Notes: a model not told the origin generated them from the letters alone. A DNA stretch of 64,000 bases from Aldehydirespirator sp028819505 (GCA_965207755.1 OZ242297.1:806001-870000), one strand, 5' to 3'. Numbered from the stretch's first letter, positions 25,516-34,183 are shown. Numbers and translations: made by a program.

Positions 25516-26315
25516 GGCCGCACCGTACAGCAGTAGCCGACCCGGTCTCGGCGGTCTCGGTCGGCCAGGCGGTGCTGGAGGCGACGTCAGAGGGCTTCGC
25601 CGGCCGGGTGGCAGGGGTGTTCCGCGACGGGTTCTACGTCTCGGGCCCCTCCGAGACATTGTTCGCGGTGCTGGGTCCTCGATCCTGGCCGGGGCCGCTG
25701 CATCTCGTGACCGGCACGATGGCGGCGCTGCCCGCCGTGCACGACCGGGTCTCTGTCTCCGGCGGCGAGTTGGCAGCAGGGCCGCTTCGTGTCCGCCTCG
25801 CCGGATCCCGTCGCTGGGCGCCGGGCCTGCCTGAACGTCTTGATGCCGGCCCGGCGGCCTGGCGCGGCATCGCTCCGGGCGTGGATGCCGGACTCGCCGG
25901 TGTGTGGGAGACCGTCAACCGCGACGTTCGTCGCGGCGATCTCGCCCCGGTGTTCGATCGGCTCCAGGGTCGCGGCGACGGCTTGACTCCGAGCGGCGAC
26001 GATGTGCTCGCCGGGATCGTGCTGGTGGCGGCCATCGACCGGCGGCGGAGGGCCGCCCTCCTAAGCCTGGCCCTCGCGGCGCGAACCACACGGTTGAGCC
26101 GCGCCTTCCTCAGGTGGGCTGCGGCCGGCCAGAGCATCCAGCCCGCCCACGCCCTGCTGGACGCGGCGGCGTCGGGTGATCAGGCCGGGATGCGCCGGGC
26201 CGCGGCGTCGCTGGTCGCGGTGGGCGTCACGTCGGGCCGGGCGCTGGTGGCCGGCGTGGCTCTGGCCGCCGCCGAACTGCCTCGTACGATGGTGCCGCGG
26301 CCTGCCACGGTGTGA
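25509..26315 (+). CDS. allH: DUF2877/AllH family, oxamate carbamoyltransferase subunit candidate
   Basis: The 268-residue protein has the DUF2877 hallmark GDGLTPSGDDVLAGIVLVAA followed by LSRAFLRWAAAGQ and ends VTSGRALVAGVALAA. E. coli AllH (YlbF, about 271 residues) is part of the oxamate carbamoyltransferase complex with FdrA and YlbE. The start is uncertain: GTG 25509 gives the family length, GTG 25572 is the alternative. With the first choice its start overlaps that of the divergent AIR synthase-like gene by 7 bp. The ComA gene begins 22 bp after its stop. Confidence 0.8.
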   Translation: MARPHRTAVADPVSAVSVGQAVLEATSEGFAGRVAGVFRDGFYVSGPSETLFAVLGPRSWPGPLHLVTGTMAALPAVHDRVSVSGGELAAGPLRVRLAGSRRWAPGLPERLDAGPAAWRGIAPGVDAGLAGVWETVNRDVRRGDLAPVFDRLQGRGDGLTPSGDDVLAGIVLVAAIDRRRRAALLSLALAARTTRLSRAFLRWAAAGQSIQPAHALLDAAASGDQAGMRRAAASLVAVGVTSGRALVAGVALAAAELPRTMVPRPATV

Positions 26316-26337
26316 CGCCGATCAGGAAATCACGCCG

Positions 26338-27129
26338 ATGTCCGTCTCCGAGCCTCCCCGCTTCCTCGAACTGGCCGATCGAACAGCCAAGCCGCGCCGG
26401 TCCGGGGTCACCCACGTCATCGACAAGGGAATGCCCGCGGCCGGGGTCGAGGCCCTGCTGACGTCATTGGGAACCATGGTCGATGTCTGGAAGTTCGGAT
26501 TCGGCACGGCGTACGTGGACCCCACGGTCGCCTCGAAGATCGAGGTCCTCAGGCGCCACAGCGCCAAGGCCTGCCCCGGCGGAACCCTGCTGGAGGCGGC
26601 GTGGCTACAGGGACGGACCGAGGCCTTCTTCGACTGGGCTGGTGGCCTCGGCTTCGACTGCGTGGAGGTATCGCGTGGCGCGACCGGCCTGCCTGCCGCA
26701 GTTAAGCGGGACCTGATCGTCGGCGCCCGAATCCGCGGTTTCGAGGTGTTCGCCGAGGTGGGAAGCAAGGATTCAGGCCACGCTGCCCTCCCTGACGAGT
26801 GGGGCGACGAGGCCCGGCGCGATATCGACAGCGGCGCGTCGTGGCTCGTGGCCGAAGGCCGCGAGAGTGGAACTGCCGGCCTGTACGACCGCGGCGGCGC
26901 GATACGCGCCGAGTTGGTGGACGCTCTGGAGACGCTGGGCGACGAGGCGCCGGTCATCTACGAGGCACCCAGGAGAGACCAGCAGGCGTGGCTGATCAAC
27001 CGCTTGGGTGCCAACGCGAATCTGGCCAACATCGCCCCCGACGAGGTGCTCGCCGTCGAGGCGCTGCGCCTCGGCCTACGGGTTGACACGATGTCGAAGG
27101 CTCCACTCATTTTCCAGCGGACGATGTAG
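26338..27129 (+). CDS. comA: Phosphosulfolactate synthase (ComA)
   Basis: ComA adds sulfite to phosphoenolpyruvate to give (R)-2-phospho-3-sulfolactate, the first step of coenzyme M synthesis in methanogens and some bacteria. The 263-residue TIM barrel has VTHVIDKGMP, VDVWKFGFGTAYVD, CPGGTLLEAAW, FAEVGSKDSG, VAEGRESGTAGLYDRGG, IYEAPRRDQQAWLI and ANLANIAPDEVLAVEALRLGLR, all family hallmarks. The ATG follows AGGAAA. Its final eight codons lie inside the 330-bp direct repeat, so the native C-terminus may have been replaced. It follows allH by 22 bp. Confidence 0.88.
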   Translation: MSVSEPPRFLELADRTAKPRRSGVTHVIDKGMPAAGVEALLTSLGTMVDVWKFGFGTAYVDPTVASKIEVLRRHSAKACPGGTLLEAAWLQGRTEAFFDWAGGLGFDCVEVSRGATGLPAAVKRDLIVGARIRGFEVFAEVGSKDSGHAALPDEWGDEARRDIDSGASWLVAEGRESGTAGLYDRGGAIRAELVDALETLGDEAPVIYEAPRRDQQAWLINRLGANANLANIAPDEVLAVEALRLGLRVDTMSKAPLIFQRTM

Positions 27130-27433
27130 CAGCTGTCGACATCTGGGTAGAAGAGGGCTTCGGTATCGGGAGAGCAACCACGTTCCTCTTCAGATGGAGT
27201 AGCGCAGGGTGGGAGCCGGCCACGCCCGCCGAAACTGGCGTCACCGTGACGACCGCCGTGTCGTAGCAACGGCCGACTCTTGGATCCGGGGTGCTGCGCT
27301 GGCCAGGCGTGGGGTGGATTCCGGTTCCGCCATTTGCTGCCGCCGGGGACCCGGCCCAGAATGCGGGAATGCGGACACGATGGCGGGCTGATGGCCGAGC
27401 GGCGCGCGATTGCGCCCACCGATGGCGCGAGCC
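27104..27433 (+). repeat. 330-bp direct repeat, copy A (with dead 3' fragment of the lipoprotein gene)
   Basis: This matches 32048-32377 over the whole 330 bp with scattered substitutions and small indels. Bases 27104-27266 encode the last 54 residues of the 31662 lipoprotein gene, without its start. The right half (to 27433) is the gap that precedes the next gene. The two copies are about 4.94 kb apart in the same direction. Confidence 0.92.
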
Positions 27434-28351
27434 ATGTTCGACCTAGACCCCGCCTCCCCCAACATCATGCCGTCGCGGTACCACCAGGTATCGGTGGCCG
27501 CGGTCCCGAGCCTGGCGCCGGATGATCTGGTCGCCCGGTTCACCGGTCGGGAGGCCTACTTCCGGTCCAGGTTCGTGGTGGCCCGCCTCGACGGCGATCC
27601 CGACCGCTGCGCGCTGGTGGAGCTGGCCCGTGACGGCAGCGACGAGCTCTTCTCGCCGGCGGCGGCCGCCCGGGTGCTGGCTACCGCCGAGGAGTGCGCC
27701 TACGTGCGGGACGACGACGCCGATCTCGGCATCGCCTCCCACCTGGCCCGGGTCGCGCTGCGCTGCCCGGACCGGCGCTGTGTCGTGGTGGAGGGCCGCT
27801 ACCGCCATGTCTGCTTCCTCCTGAATGCCGAGCCGGTGCGGATCACCGTGGTGGACGTGGTGCCGCCCGAGCCGTCGAAGCTCGCCGACCAGGTGGCCAG
27901 GGTCCTGGACTTCGCCGAGGATCTGCCCCCCATCGCGGTGCAGGAGCGGATCGTCGACAGCCGGGCGCTGGTGACCGAGCCGGTGCCCGAGGGGCTGATC
28001 GTCCCCTGCCGGGGCGCCGGGGTCGACATCGAGGGCGTGGACATCTCGCACCTCGACGAGCGCCCGTCGTTCGCCGGCTCCGCCCTGCTCGGCTGCGAGC
28101 GCTCCCAGCAGATCCACCGCTGGTTCTACGGAACGGACCCAGAGCAGACTATCGACTGGTGTCCTCGCCGGCTGATCAGTGCCGATGAGTCTGTCGATGG
28201 GCCCATCCTGAGTCGCTGCTGCCTGCTGGACGAGGGTCTGGAGCGGAAGGGAGACACGGTGATGGTGCCCTGGGGCGCCACGCTCGCCGAGGTTCGCCAG
28301 GCCCTCGTCGCGCTGGCCGGTTCCGGAGACGGTACGTGGACGCGCACCTGA
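27434..28351 (+). CDS. Unknown conserved-looking protein, coupled to a lyase
   Basis: The 305-residue protein begins MFDLDPASPN and contains YHQVSVAAVPSLAPDDL, VLATAEECAYVRDDDADLGI, RYRHVCFLLNAEP, VVDVVPPEPSKLADQVARVLDF, then a late cysteine-rich part (LIVPCRGAGVDIEG, SALLGCERSQQIHRWFYG, IDWCPRRL, SRCCLLDEG). Cys at C-ERSQQIH, CPRR and CC may bind a metal, but this is inference. I did not recognise the family. It overlaps the next lyase by 16 bp, so the two are translated together. The ATG at 27434 begins right after the direct repeat; an ATG at 27422 is possible. Confidence 0.7.
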   Translation: MFDLDPASPNIMPSRYHQVSVAAVPSLAPDDLVARFTGREAYFRSRFVVARLDGDPDRCALVELARDGSDELFSPAAAARVLATAEECAYVRDDDADLGIASHLARVALRCPDRRCVVVEGRYRHVCFLLNAEPVRITVVDVVPPEPSKLADQVARVLDFAEDLPPIAVQERIVDSRALVTEPVPEGLIVPCRGAGVDIEGVDISHLDERPSFAGSALLGCERSQQIHRWFYGTDPEQTIDWCPRRLISADESVDGPILSRCCLLDEGLERKGDTVMVPWGATLAEVRQALVALAGSGDGTWTRT

Positions 28352-29685
28352 TCGACTCGGCCGTCCACGGGCATGGCTGGTCGACCGCGGAATCGGTGGC
28401 CATCTTCAGCGAGCGGGCCCGCCTGTCCCGCTGGGTGGATGTCCTCAAGGCCCTCGCAGCCGCCCAGGCCGACCTGGAGATCATTCCGGAGGCGTCGGCC
28501 CGGGCCATCGACGGCCTCGACGCCCAGAGCCTCGACCCGGCCGCGCTCGGCGCCGAGACCAGGCGGACCTCGCACTCCACCATCGGGCTGGTGCGCCAGC
28601 TCCAGTCCCGCCTGCCTGAGCACGCCCGCGAGCACGTCTACTACGGCGCCACCGTGCAGGACGTGTCCGACACCGCCGCCGCGCTGGAGGTGCGCGACGT
28701 CGGGGGCATCGTGTGGCGCGACCTCAGGGCGGTGGAGGGCTCGCTGCTCGAGCTGGCGGCGCGCCATCGTGACACGCCCATGCTGGGTCGCACTCACGGC
28801 CAGCCGGGCGCCCCGGTGACCTTCGGCTTCAAGGCCGCGTCGTGGGCCGACGAGACGGCCCGCCACTTGGAGAGGTGGCGCCAGAGCCGCCCCCGCCTGG
28901 TGGTGGGCCAGCTGGCGGGCGCGGTCGGGGCTCTGGGCTTCTACGGCGATCTCGGCCCCGGGCTGCGCAGACGGTTCTGTGACCGCCTCGGTCTGGGCGA
29001 GCCGACCATCTCGTGGCTCACCGCCCGGGACCGGATCGCCGAGTTCGCCAACAACGCCGCCCTGATCGCGGCCACGATGGCCCGCATGGCCAACGAGGTC
29101 TACAACCTCCAGCGGCGCGAGATCGGCGAGGCCGCCGAGGCCGCGTCGGAGGCCACCATGGGCAGCATCACCATGCCCCACAAGCGCAACCCCGAACGCA
29201 GCGAGCAGATGGTCACGCTGGCGAGGCTGGTGCGCTCGGCGGCTGGGGTGCTGACCGAGACGATGGTCGGCGACCACGAGCGCGACGGCCGCACCTGGAA
29301 GACCGAGTGGGTGCTGCTGCCGGAGCTGTCCCACTACCTGATGGCCCAGCTCAGCCTGGCCCGCGGCCTCGCGGCCGGCATCGAGGTGGACGCCGGGGCG
29401 ATGGCGGCCAACCTGGAGACCATGGGCGACTTCGGATCCCAGGAACTGCTGAGGCGCCTGTCGGCCCGCCTGGGCAAGCACCGCGCCAACGACGAGCTCC
29501 AGCAGGCCTACCGCACCGCCCGGCTCACCGGCCGCCCCCTGGCAGAGGTCCTGGAAGGCATCGCCTCGCCGGCCGAGCTCGAGGGCCTGGACAGACCCCA
29601 GACCGGCGCAGCCGCGGCGATGGTCGACGCCGTCGTAGCCGCCGCCACCGAGCGTCGCAAGAACGAGACCGACACCTGGGCGTAG
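28336..29685 (+). CDS. Aspartase/fumarase-superfamily lyase (adenylosuccinate lyase-like)
   Basis: The 449-residue lyase has HVYYGATVQDVSDTAAA, MLGRTHGQPGAPVTFGFK (catalytic His) and the superfamily signature MGSITMPHKRNPERSEQM near residue 280. It resembles PurB-type and 3-carboxymuconate cycloisomerase-type members, but it is not in a purine or beta-ketoadipate context. Together with comA upstream and a second lyase at 32626 it may act on a sulfonated or other elimination substrate. The GTG start overlaps the preceding gene by 16 bp. Confidence 0.83.
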   Translation: MDAHLIDSAVHGHGWSTAESVAIFSERARLSRWVDVLKALAAAQADLEIIPEASARAIDGLDAQSLDPAALGAETRRTSHSTIGLVRQLQSRLPEHAREHVYYGATVQDVSDTAAALEVRDVGGIVWRDLRAVEGSLLELAARHRDTPMLGRTHGQPGAPVTFGFKAASWADETARHLERWRQSRPRLVVGQLAGAVGALGFYGDLGPGLRRRFCDRLGLGEPTISWLTARDRIAEFANNAALIAATMARMANEVYNLQRREIGEAAEAASEATMGSITMPHKRNPERSEQMVTLARLVRSAAGVLTETMVGDHERDGRTWKTEWVLLPELSHYLMAQLSLARGLAAGIEVDAGAMAANLETMGDFGSQELLRRLSARLGKHRANDELQQAYRTARLTGRPLAEVLEGIASPAELEGLDRPQTGAAAAMVDAVVAAATERRKNETDTWA

Positions 29686-29860
29686 ACACGTCGATGGCGG
29701 CCCTGCCGCCCAGCTTGACCTCGGCTGGTCGCAGGAACGAGACGGACACCGCACCAGCACCGACGAGCAGACCATAGACTTCAAGCTGGGGGTGCATCGA
29801 GGAGGCGTCCGTTGGGCTCAGCCGGCACCAGCGCTGACGAGTAGCCCATAGGCTCGAGCC
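29654..29860. repeat. Degenerate 74-bp repeat starting in the lyase 3' end
   Basis: A sequence near the lyase end (29654) recurs at 29728, and a second segment at 29752 recurs at 29826, both with a 74-bp shift. Together they form about two and a half decayed copies. The copies have drifted much more than the other arrays. Confidence 0.65.
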
Positions 29861-30380
29861 TACGCGGAAACGTGGAGAGGAAGCTCACCGGTTCCATGAC
29901 CGCCGCGGCTGATCCAGGATTTGGAGGTGTCGGGGCGACCCGTGACGTTGGCAGGTCTCTGCCAACAATGTGGCAGGTTTCTGCCACGGTCGGGCCGAAT
30001 CTGGCAGAGATTGGCAGACATTGCGTCTCTTGACAGTGCCAACCTCAGTCTGTGGATTTCAACCACTGGAAACCTCCAGAGCATCGGGAACCAAACCCAT
30101 ACTCGGAAAGGCATGGAACATCACGGATAAATATTAAATTTATTTCCCTCCGTACGTGCCGCAGGCGCAAGCTAGGCATGGTCGTCAAGTTCAGCCATGA
30201 CACTGCTAACTCGGGTGGTCAGGCGGTGAGTGTCAATTCGATGTCGCTGGGTTCGGAGGAAGGTAAAGGTCAACGGAAGGTAAGGTCAACCAAGAAGAAG
30301 CGCCAGTCTATTGAGAACCTACAAGAAGATGGGGACCATTGTCGGGTTCACAGGTCACTGAGCCGAAAGGAGCAAGCATC
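29861..30380. other. Non-coding gap with palindromes and AT-rich patch
   Basis: No gene is convincing here. TTGGCAGGTCTCTGCCAA and TGGCAGGTTTCTGCCA are two adjacent hairpins (about 29949-29983). The following 30000-30045 reads IWQRLADIASLDSANL, matching 19640-19580 on the other strand. Around 30127-30148 is an AT-rich run (TAAATATTAAATTTATTT), out of character for this genome, and GC stays lower from here to about 32200. Confidence 0.55.
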
Positions 30381-30998
30381 TTGTCACATATACAAATCAG
30401 ATCTTCTTCTAACCGTTCGAGAATAGCCTATCTTATTGTACTGCTGCATCTAATGGCATTGCTGAGCGCAATCGTCTTGCCTTCCTCGGCCGAGGCATAC
30501 CTGCTGAATGGGTGCAAATTCCCAGGCAGCAATCCGAACATCGAGATCAAGTACATGCACGTTACTAACACGTACAAGTCCGCTACGAACACCGCGCAGA
30601 GTCGGTGGGATGCGGACACACCCAATTTCGGCGGGTACTTCACAGTTACTACTGGATCGGATCCCGAGATCAAGGTGTACGACTCATACTACTCTGAGAC
30701 GTGGTATGCAATAGCTGTGGGGGGTTGTGACTCTGGAGGAGGCCAGGAGTGGTACAACGATCTTGTCCTGATAAAGTACAACTTTAATACAATGGATGAT
30801 TTGTCGTCCTCGGAGAAGGCCCAGATTGGTATCCATGAGCTAGGTCACGCCTTGGGCCTCGCTCATTCCTATCATGGCTGCAGTTCACCAGGACCGGCAG
30901 TGATGAAGAGTGACGCGCTATTCGGCCTGAATGTATGCGACGATACCACTGCACCCTTCCAAGACGACATTGATGGAGTGGAGAATATCTATGGCTGA
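30381..30998 (+). CDS. Secreted matrixin-like zinc metalloprotease
   Basis: The 205-residue protein has an N-terminal hydrophobic stretch (YLIVLLHLMALLSAIVLPSS, ending in ASAEA-like sequence) as a signal peptide and the zinc motif HELGHALGLAH at about 152-162, followed by a later Met in AVMKSDALFG as the Met-turn. It is the matrixin/M10-like type, secreted or membrane bound. The start is TTG 30381 with AAAGGAG 8 nt upstream; the upstream frame start is weaker. It overlaps the next ATG by 8 bp. GC is visibly lower than in its neighbours. Confidence 0.8.
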   Translation: MSHIQIRSSSNRSRIAYLIVLLHLMALLSAIVLPSSAEAYLLNGCKFPGSNPNIEIKYMHVTNTYKSATNTAQSRWDADTPNFGGYFTVTTGSDPEIKVYDSYYSETWYAIAVGGCDSGGGQEWYNDLVLIKYNFNTMDDLSSSEKAQIGIHELGHALGLAHSYHGCSSPGPAVMKSDALFGLNVCDDTTAPFQDDIDGVENIYG

Positions 30999-31665
30999 AT
31001 CGGCATTAGTTGACACCAGAACGAGGGTATCAACCGGTTGGCAGGCCACTGCTATACTAGTGGGCCTGATAACAGCGGCGCTACTCTTCGCTGGCGTTAG
31101 GTCATTGCGATCAGGCGATGGTCCGCAGCAGTTCTTGATACCCTCATACCGGGGATACGAGTCGGTAGACGAGTTGGCAGGTGAGGCAGACCTAGTTGTT
31201 CTGGGCCGTGTTGGCGAAGTTCTCGGCCGAGACAACGATCACGGTCTCAGTGCATCCGACGGCGGCGAGGCGGGCGTACCGATGATATTCGTATCGGTCG
31301 AGATCGGACAGGTGCTCTTGGGAGACGATCCTGGTGTAAGCGAAATCGCGGTGGCGAGCCTGGATGTGACAATACTCAATGTGGAGGGCGTGTCTCAGCT
31401 AAGAGACGGACAGGATGTTGTCCTGTTTCTTCTGAATCGAGATCAGGAGACGGCACCTGGAATAGACCTTGTAGACGACTTCTACGTAACCTTGAGTGGT
31501 GACAATGGCATCTTTGATGTCGATGGCGACAAACTATCGAGTAGGTCCCCGGTCGTACGCGGTCTGAGCGATGTCGGCATCCTCGAAACAGGCCCAGGCG
31601 ACCGGATGCAGTTCCGACTTGGTGATGTGACCCAGCGGCTATCTAAGATTGCCGAGGGACTATGA
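30991..31665 (+). CDS. Membrane-anchored extracytoplasmic protein, unknown function
   Basis: The 224-residue protein has one N-terminal transmembrane helix (ATAILVGLITAALLFAGV) and an outside domain with YESVDELAGEADLVVLGRVGEV, later QVLLGDDPG, LRDGQDVVLFLLNRD and FDVDGDKL. It is the kind of sortase- or protease-associated surface domain often seen beside secreted metalloproteases, but I do not recognise a specific family. It starts within the protease stop region (ATGGCTGA) and its stop overlaps the next ATG (ATGA). Confidence 0.65.
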   Translation: MAESALVDTRTRVSTGWQATAILVGLITAALLFAGVRSLRSGDGPQQFLIPSYRGYESVDELAGEADLVVLGRVGEVLGRDNDHGLSASDGGEAGVPMIFVSVEIGQVLLGDDPGVSEIAVASLDVTILNVEGVSQLRDGQDVVLFLLNRDQETAPGIDLVDDFYVTLSGDNGIFDVDGDKLSSRSPVVRGLSDVGILETGPGDRMQFRLGDVTQRLSKIAEGL

Positions 31666-32210
31666 GTGCTGGGAACTCCAGTGTCAGTCCCATACTCGCC
31701 ATTGCCATCGCCATGAGCATTCTCGCTCCTTCGTGCGGGCGTGGCGGCGAGGGCAGAAGTGGTCCAGACCCGCCCCAAGCGACGACAAGTGAGATCCAGA
31801 GCAAACCGGACCTGTCCCAGGCGACAAGGATCAAGATCCAGGCCAGCGCGCTGTCTGCCGCCTGTTTGTCGGTGTCCTGTGACACGAAGCCCGTGTACGC
31901 GTACCTACATGCAGACCCGGAGTTGCGGGCAGCGCTGGAGGATGCGTTTGGAACATATGTAGAGTTTCTCTCGTACCAAGAACTCATTGACGCGACCGGG
32001 CCTAGGGGCACCTATGCCCACGGCGCGACTGTCTTTGACGTGGTTCGCACTCATTTTCCAGCGGACGATGTAGCAGCTGTCGACATCTGGGTAGAAGAGG
32101 GCTTCGGTATCGGGAAAGCAACCACGTTCCTCTTCAGATGGAGTAGCGCAGGGTGGGAGCCGGCGACGCCCGCCGAAACTGGCGTCACCGTGACGACGGC
32201 CGTGTCGTAG
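31662..32210 (+). CDS. Putative lipoprotein, unknown function
   Basis: The 182-residue protein has a hydrophobic start and lipobox LAPSC near residue 25, followed by a Gly/Pro/Ser-rich linker. The C-terminal half (AYLHADPELRAALEDAFGTY, AAVDIWVEEGFG, FLFRWSSAGWEP) looks like a compact domain. It is the last of three translationally coupled genes. Its last 163 bases, up to the stop, occur a second time at 27104-27266 as part of a 330-bp direct repeat, where the gene is truncated. Confidence 0.65.
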   Translation: MSAGNSSVSPILAIAIAMSILAPSCGRGGEGRSGPDPPQATTSEIQSKPDLSQATRIKIQASALSAACLSVSCDTKPVYAYLHADPELRAALEDAFGTYVEFLSYQELIDATGPRGTYAHGATVFDVVRTHFPADDVAAVDIWVEEGFGIGKATTFLFRWSSAGWEPATPAETGVTVTTAVS

Positions 32211-32377
32211 CAACGGCGGCCTTAGATCCGGGGTGCTTCGCTGGCCAGGCGTGGGGTGGATTTCGGTTCCGCCATTTGCCGACGCCGGGAACCCGGCCCA
32301 GAATGCCCGGGAATGCGGACACGATGGCGGGCTGACCGCCGAATGGCTCGCGATTGCGCCCACCGATGGCGCGAGCC
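32048..32377 (+). repeat. 330-bp direct repeat, copy B
   Basis: This is the partner of 27104-27433. It spans the 3' end of the lipoprotein gene and the gap after it. The remaining gap to 32625 holds no gene that I can support. Confidence 0.92.
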
Positions 32378-32625
32378 CACCAACAACATAGTCGAAACCA
32401 ATGCTTCGCCCGGTCGAACCAGGCTGCGGGGCCTGCTCGACGCAGGCGACCCTTACACCGAGGTCCGCGACGCCCGACACCGCTGAAGAAGCCCTCCGCT
32501 CCGTCCACCACCGGGGCGACCTGCTCAGCAGCCTAAGGGTGCGCGTGCCGTCCGGTAGGGCGTGCCGATTCGCTCAGGTGCTGCGACTACGCTCCGTCGA
32601 TGATCGGCGCAGAGACCCAGCCCAT

Positions 32626-34146
32626 ATGAGCAGCGACCAGCGAGAATCGGGTCGGAGACCGAGGCTGGTCGGGCCGTCGTCGGAGGCGCCGGCCCGGGAA
32701 CTGGTCGACGCCGGTTTCGCGTGGGAGATCGCCGACGCTCCTCTGCTGCACCACGGCCTGAACCTCGCCGACATCGGCCACGTGCTGGACCTGCGGAGCC
32801 GGGGGCTCATACCCGAGCCGGCCGCGGCCGACCTGCTCAGAGTGCTGCTCGACGCCTACGACACCGACCCCGCCGACTTCCCCTACGACGCCGGCTCCGG
32901 CGAGGTGTACAACTCGCGGGAGCGGCACTTCGTGGAGCGGATCGGGGACTCGGCCGGGTGGCTCCATGCTGGCCGTCCCCGGCGGGAGGCGGCCCGGGTG
33001 GCGCTGAGGCTGCTGCTGCGGTCCCAGACGGCCCGCCTGATCGAGGTGGGGGCCGACTTCGCGACGGCAGCCGCCGCGGTGGCGGCCGAGCATGCCGAGA
33101 CCTTCATGGGCGACCAGACCTACCTCCAGCAGGCCCAGCCGTCCACCTTCGGCCACTACCTCCTCGCCTTCGTCCCGCCCGCGCTGCGTGACGGAGAGCG
33201 GTTCGCGGCCGCCCTCGACCAGGTGAACACCAGCCCCGGCGGCGCGGGCTGCGTCAACGGCAGCCGGCTGCTCGACGACAGGGACGCCATCGCCGGCGTG
33301 CTCGGGTTCGACGGGGTCATCGCCCACACTCGCGACGCCATGTGGCAGACCGACGTCTTCATCGACCTTCTGGCCACCTCGGCCAGCATGATCGCCAACC
33401 AGGCCAAGCTGGCCGAGGACCTCGAGATCTGGTCGAGCCAGGAGTTCGACTACGTCGACCTGGCCGGGCCGTTCACCCGGGCCTCGGTGCTGATGCCCCA
33501 GAAGCGCAACCCCTACTCGCTGTCCATCATCCGCGGTGCCAGCGGCGTCCTGATCGGCAGGATGAGCGGGTTCCTGGCCGTGGTAAAGAGCCCGTCGGCC
33601 CGCAGCGACAACCTGATCTTCGCCTACGGCGAGATCCCCAGGGCCCTCGACTTCACCATCCGGGTGAGCGCCCTGACGACCGGGGTGGTGAGGACGCTGA
33701 CCGTCAACGGCGAGCGCATGTGGTCCGAGCTCGAGCGGGGCTTCACCCAGGCCACCGACCTCGCCGAGTACGTGATGGTCGCCGGCGGCGTCGACTACCG
33801 GACGGCCTACAACGTGGTGGGCAGAGCGGTTCGGGCCGCCAGCCGGCAGGGGCTCCGCGGGCTGGACATAACACCGGAGATGCTCGACGACGCGGCCTCC
33901 GAGGTGTGCGGCCTGCGTCTCGGACTCGACGCCGCCGCGCTGTCCGACGCCCTCGACCCGCGCCGGATCGTGGCCACCCGCCGGGCGACCGGCGGAGCAT
34001 CCCCCGGCGAAGTCAAGTCGATGGCCGAGGAGTTCAGCGACCGCGCGGCCCAGCTGCAGGACCGGGCGGTCGAGGCCCAGAAGCGCTACGCCCAGAGCGA
34101 GGAGAGCCTCCTGTCCCAGGCACGGGCTCTCGCCGGCTGGGGGTAG
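32626..34146 (+). CDS. Aspartase/fumarase-superfamily lyase (argininosuccinate lyase-like)
   Basis: The 506-residue lyase has the Ser-containing signature loop ASVLMPQKRNPYSL near residue 290, THIS-type early helices (HHGLNLADIGHVLDL), DFPYDAGSGEVYNSRERHFVE, and QTYLQQAQPSTFGHYLLAF, the argininosuccinate-lyase branch. An ordinary ArgH is not expected to be flanked by nitrile hydratase genes; the N-terminal VYNSRER is distinct. With comA and the 28336 lyase it makes a set of two lyases and one synthase. The ATG at 32626 aligns with the protein start; -10-like TACGCT lies at 32587. Confidence 0.8.
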   Translation: MSSDQRESGRRPRLVGPSSEAPARELVDAGFAWEIADAPLLHHGLNLADIGHVLDLRSRGLIPEPAAADLLRVLLDAYDTDPADFPYDAGSGEVYNSRERHFVERIGDSAGWLHAGRPRREAARVALRLLLRSQTARLIEVGADFATAAAAVAAEHAETFMGDQTYLQQAQPSTFGHYLLAFVPPALRDGERFAAALDQVNTSPGGAGCVNGSRLLDDRDAIAGVLGFDGVIAHTRDAMWQTDVFIDLLATSASMIANQAKLAEDLEIWSSQEFDYVDLAGPFTRASVLMPQKRNPYSLSIIRGASGVLIGRMSGFLAVVKSPSARSDNLIFAYGEIPRALDFTIRVSALTTGVVRTLTVNGERMWSELERGFTQATDLAEYVMVAGGVDYRTAYNVVGRAVRAASRQGLRGLDITPEMLDDAASEVCGLRLGLDAAALSDALDPRRIVATRRATGGASPGEVKSMAEEFSDRAAQLQDRAVEAQKRYAQSEESLLSQARALAGWG

Positions 34147-34183
34147 GGCGGCACCGCGTTTCCCCTGCGACCCGTCGCCGTCT

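Noticed and set aside
32048..32377. Insertion-sequence inverted ends at the 330-bp repeats
   Set aside because: The repeats are direct, lack a transposase and include part of a gene.
32401..32625. Upstream extension of the ArgH-like lyase
   Set aside because: The open frame runs back into the direct-repeat gap; the protein is complete from ATG 32626.
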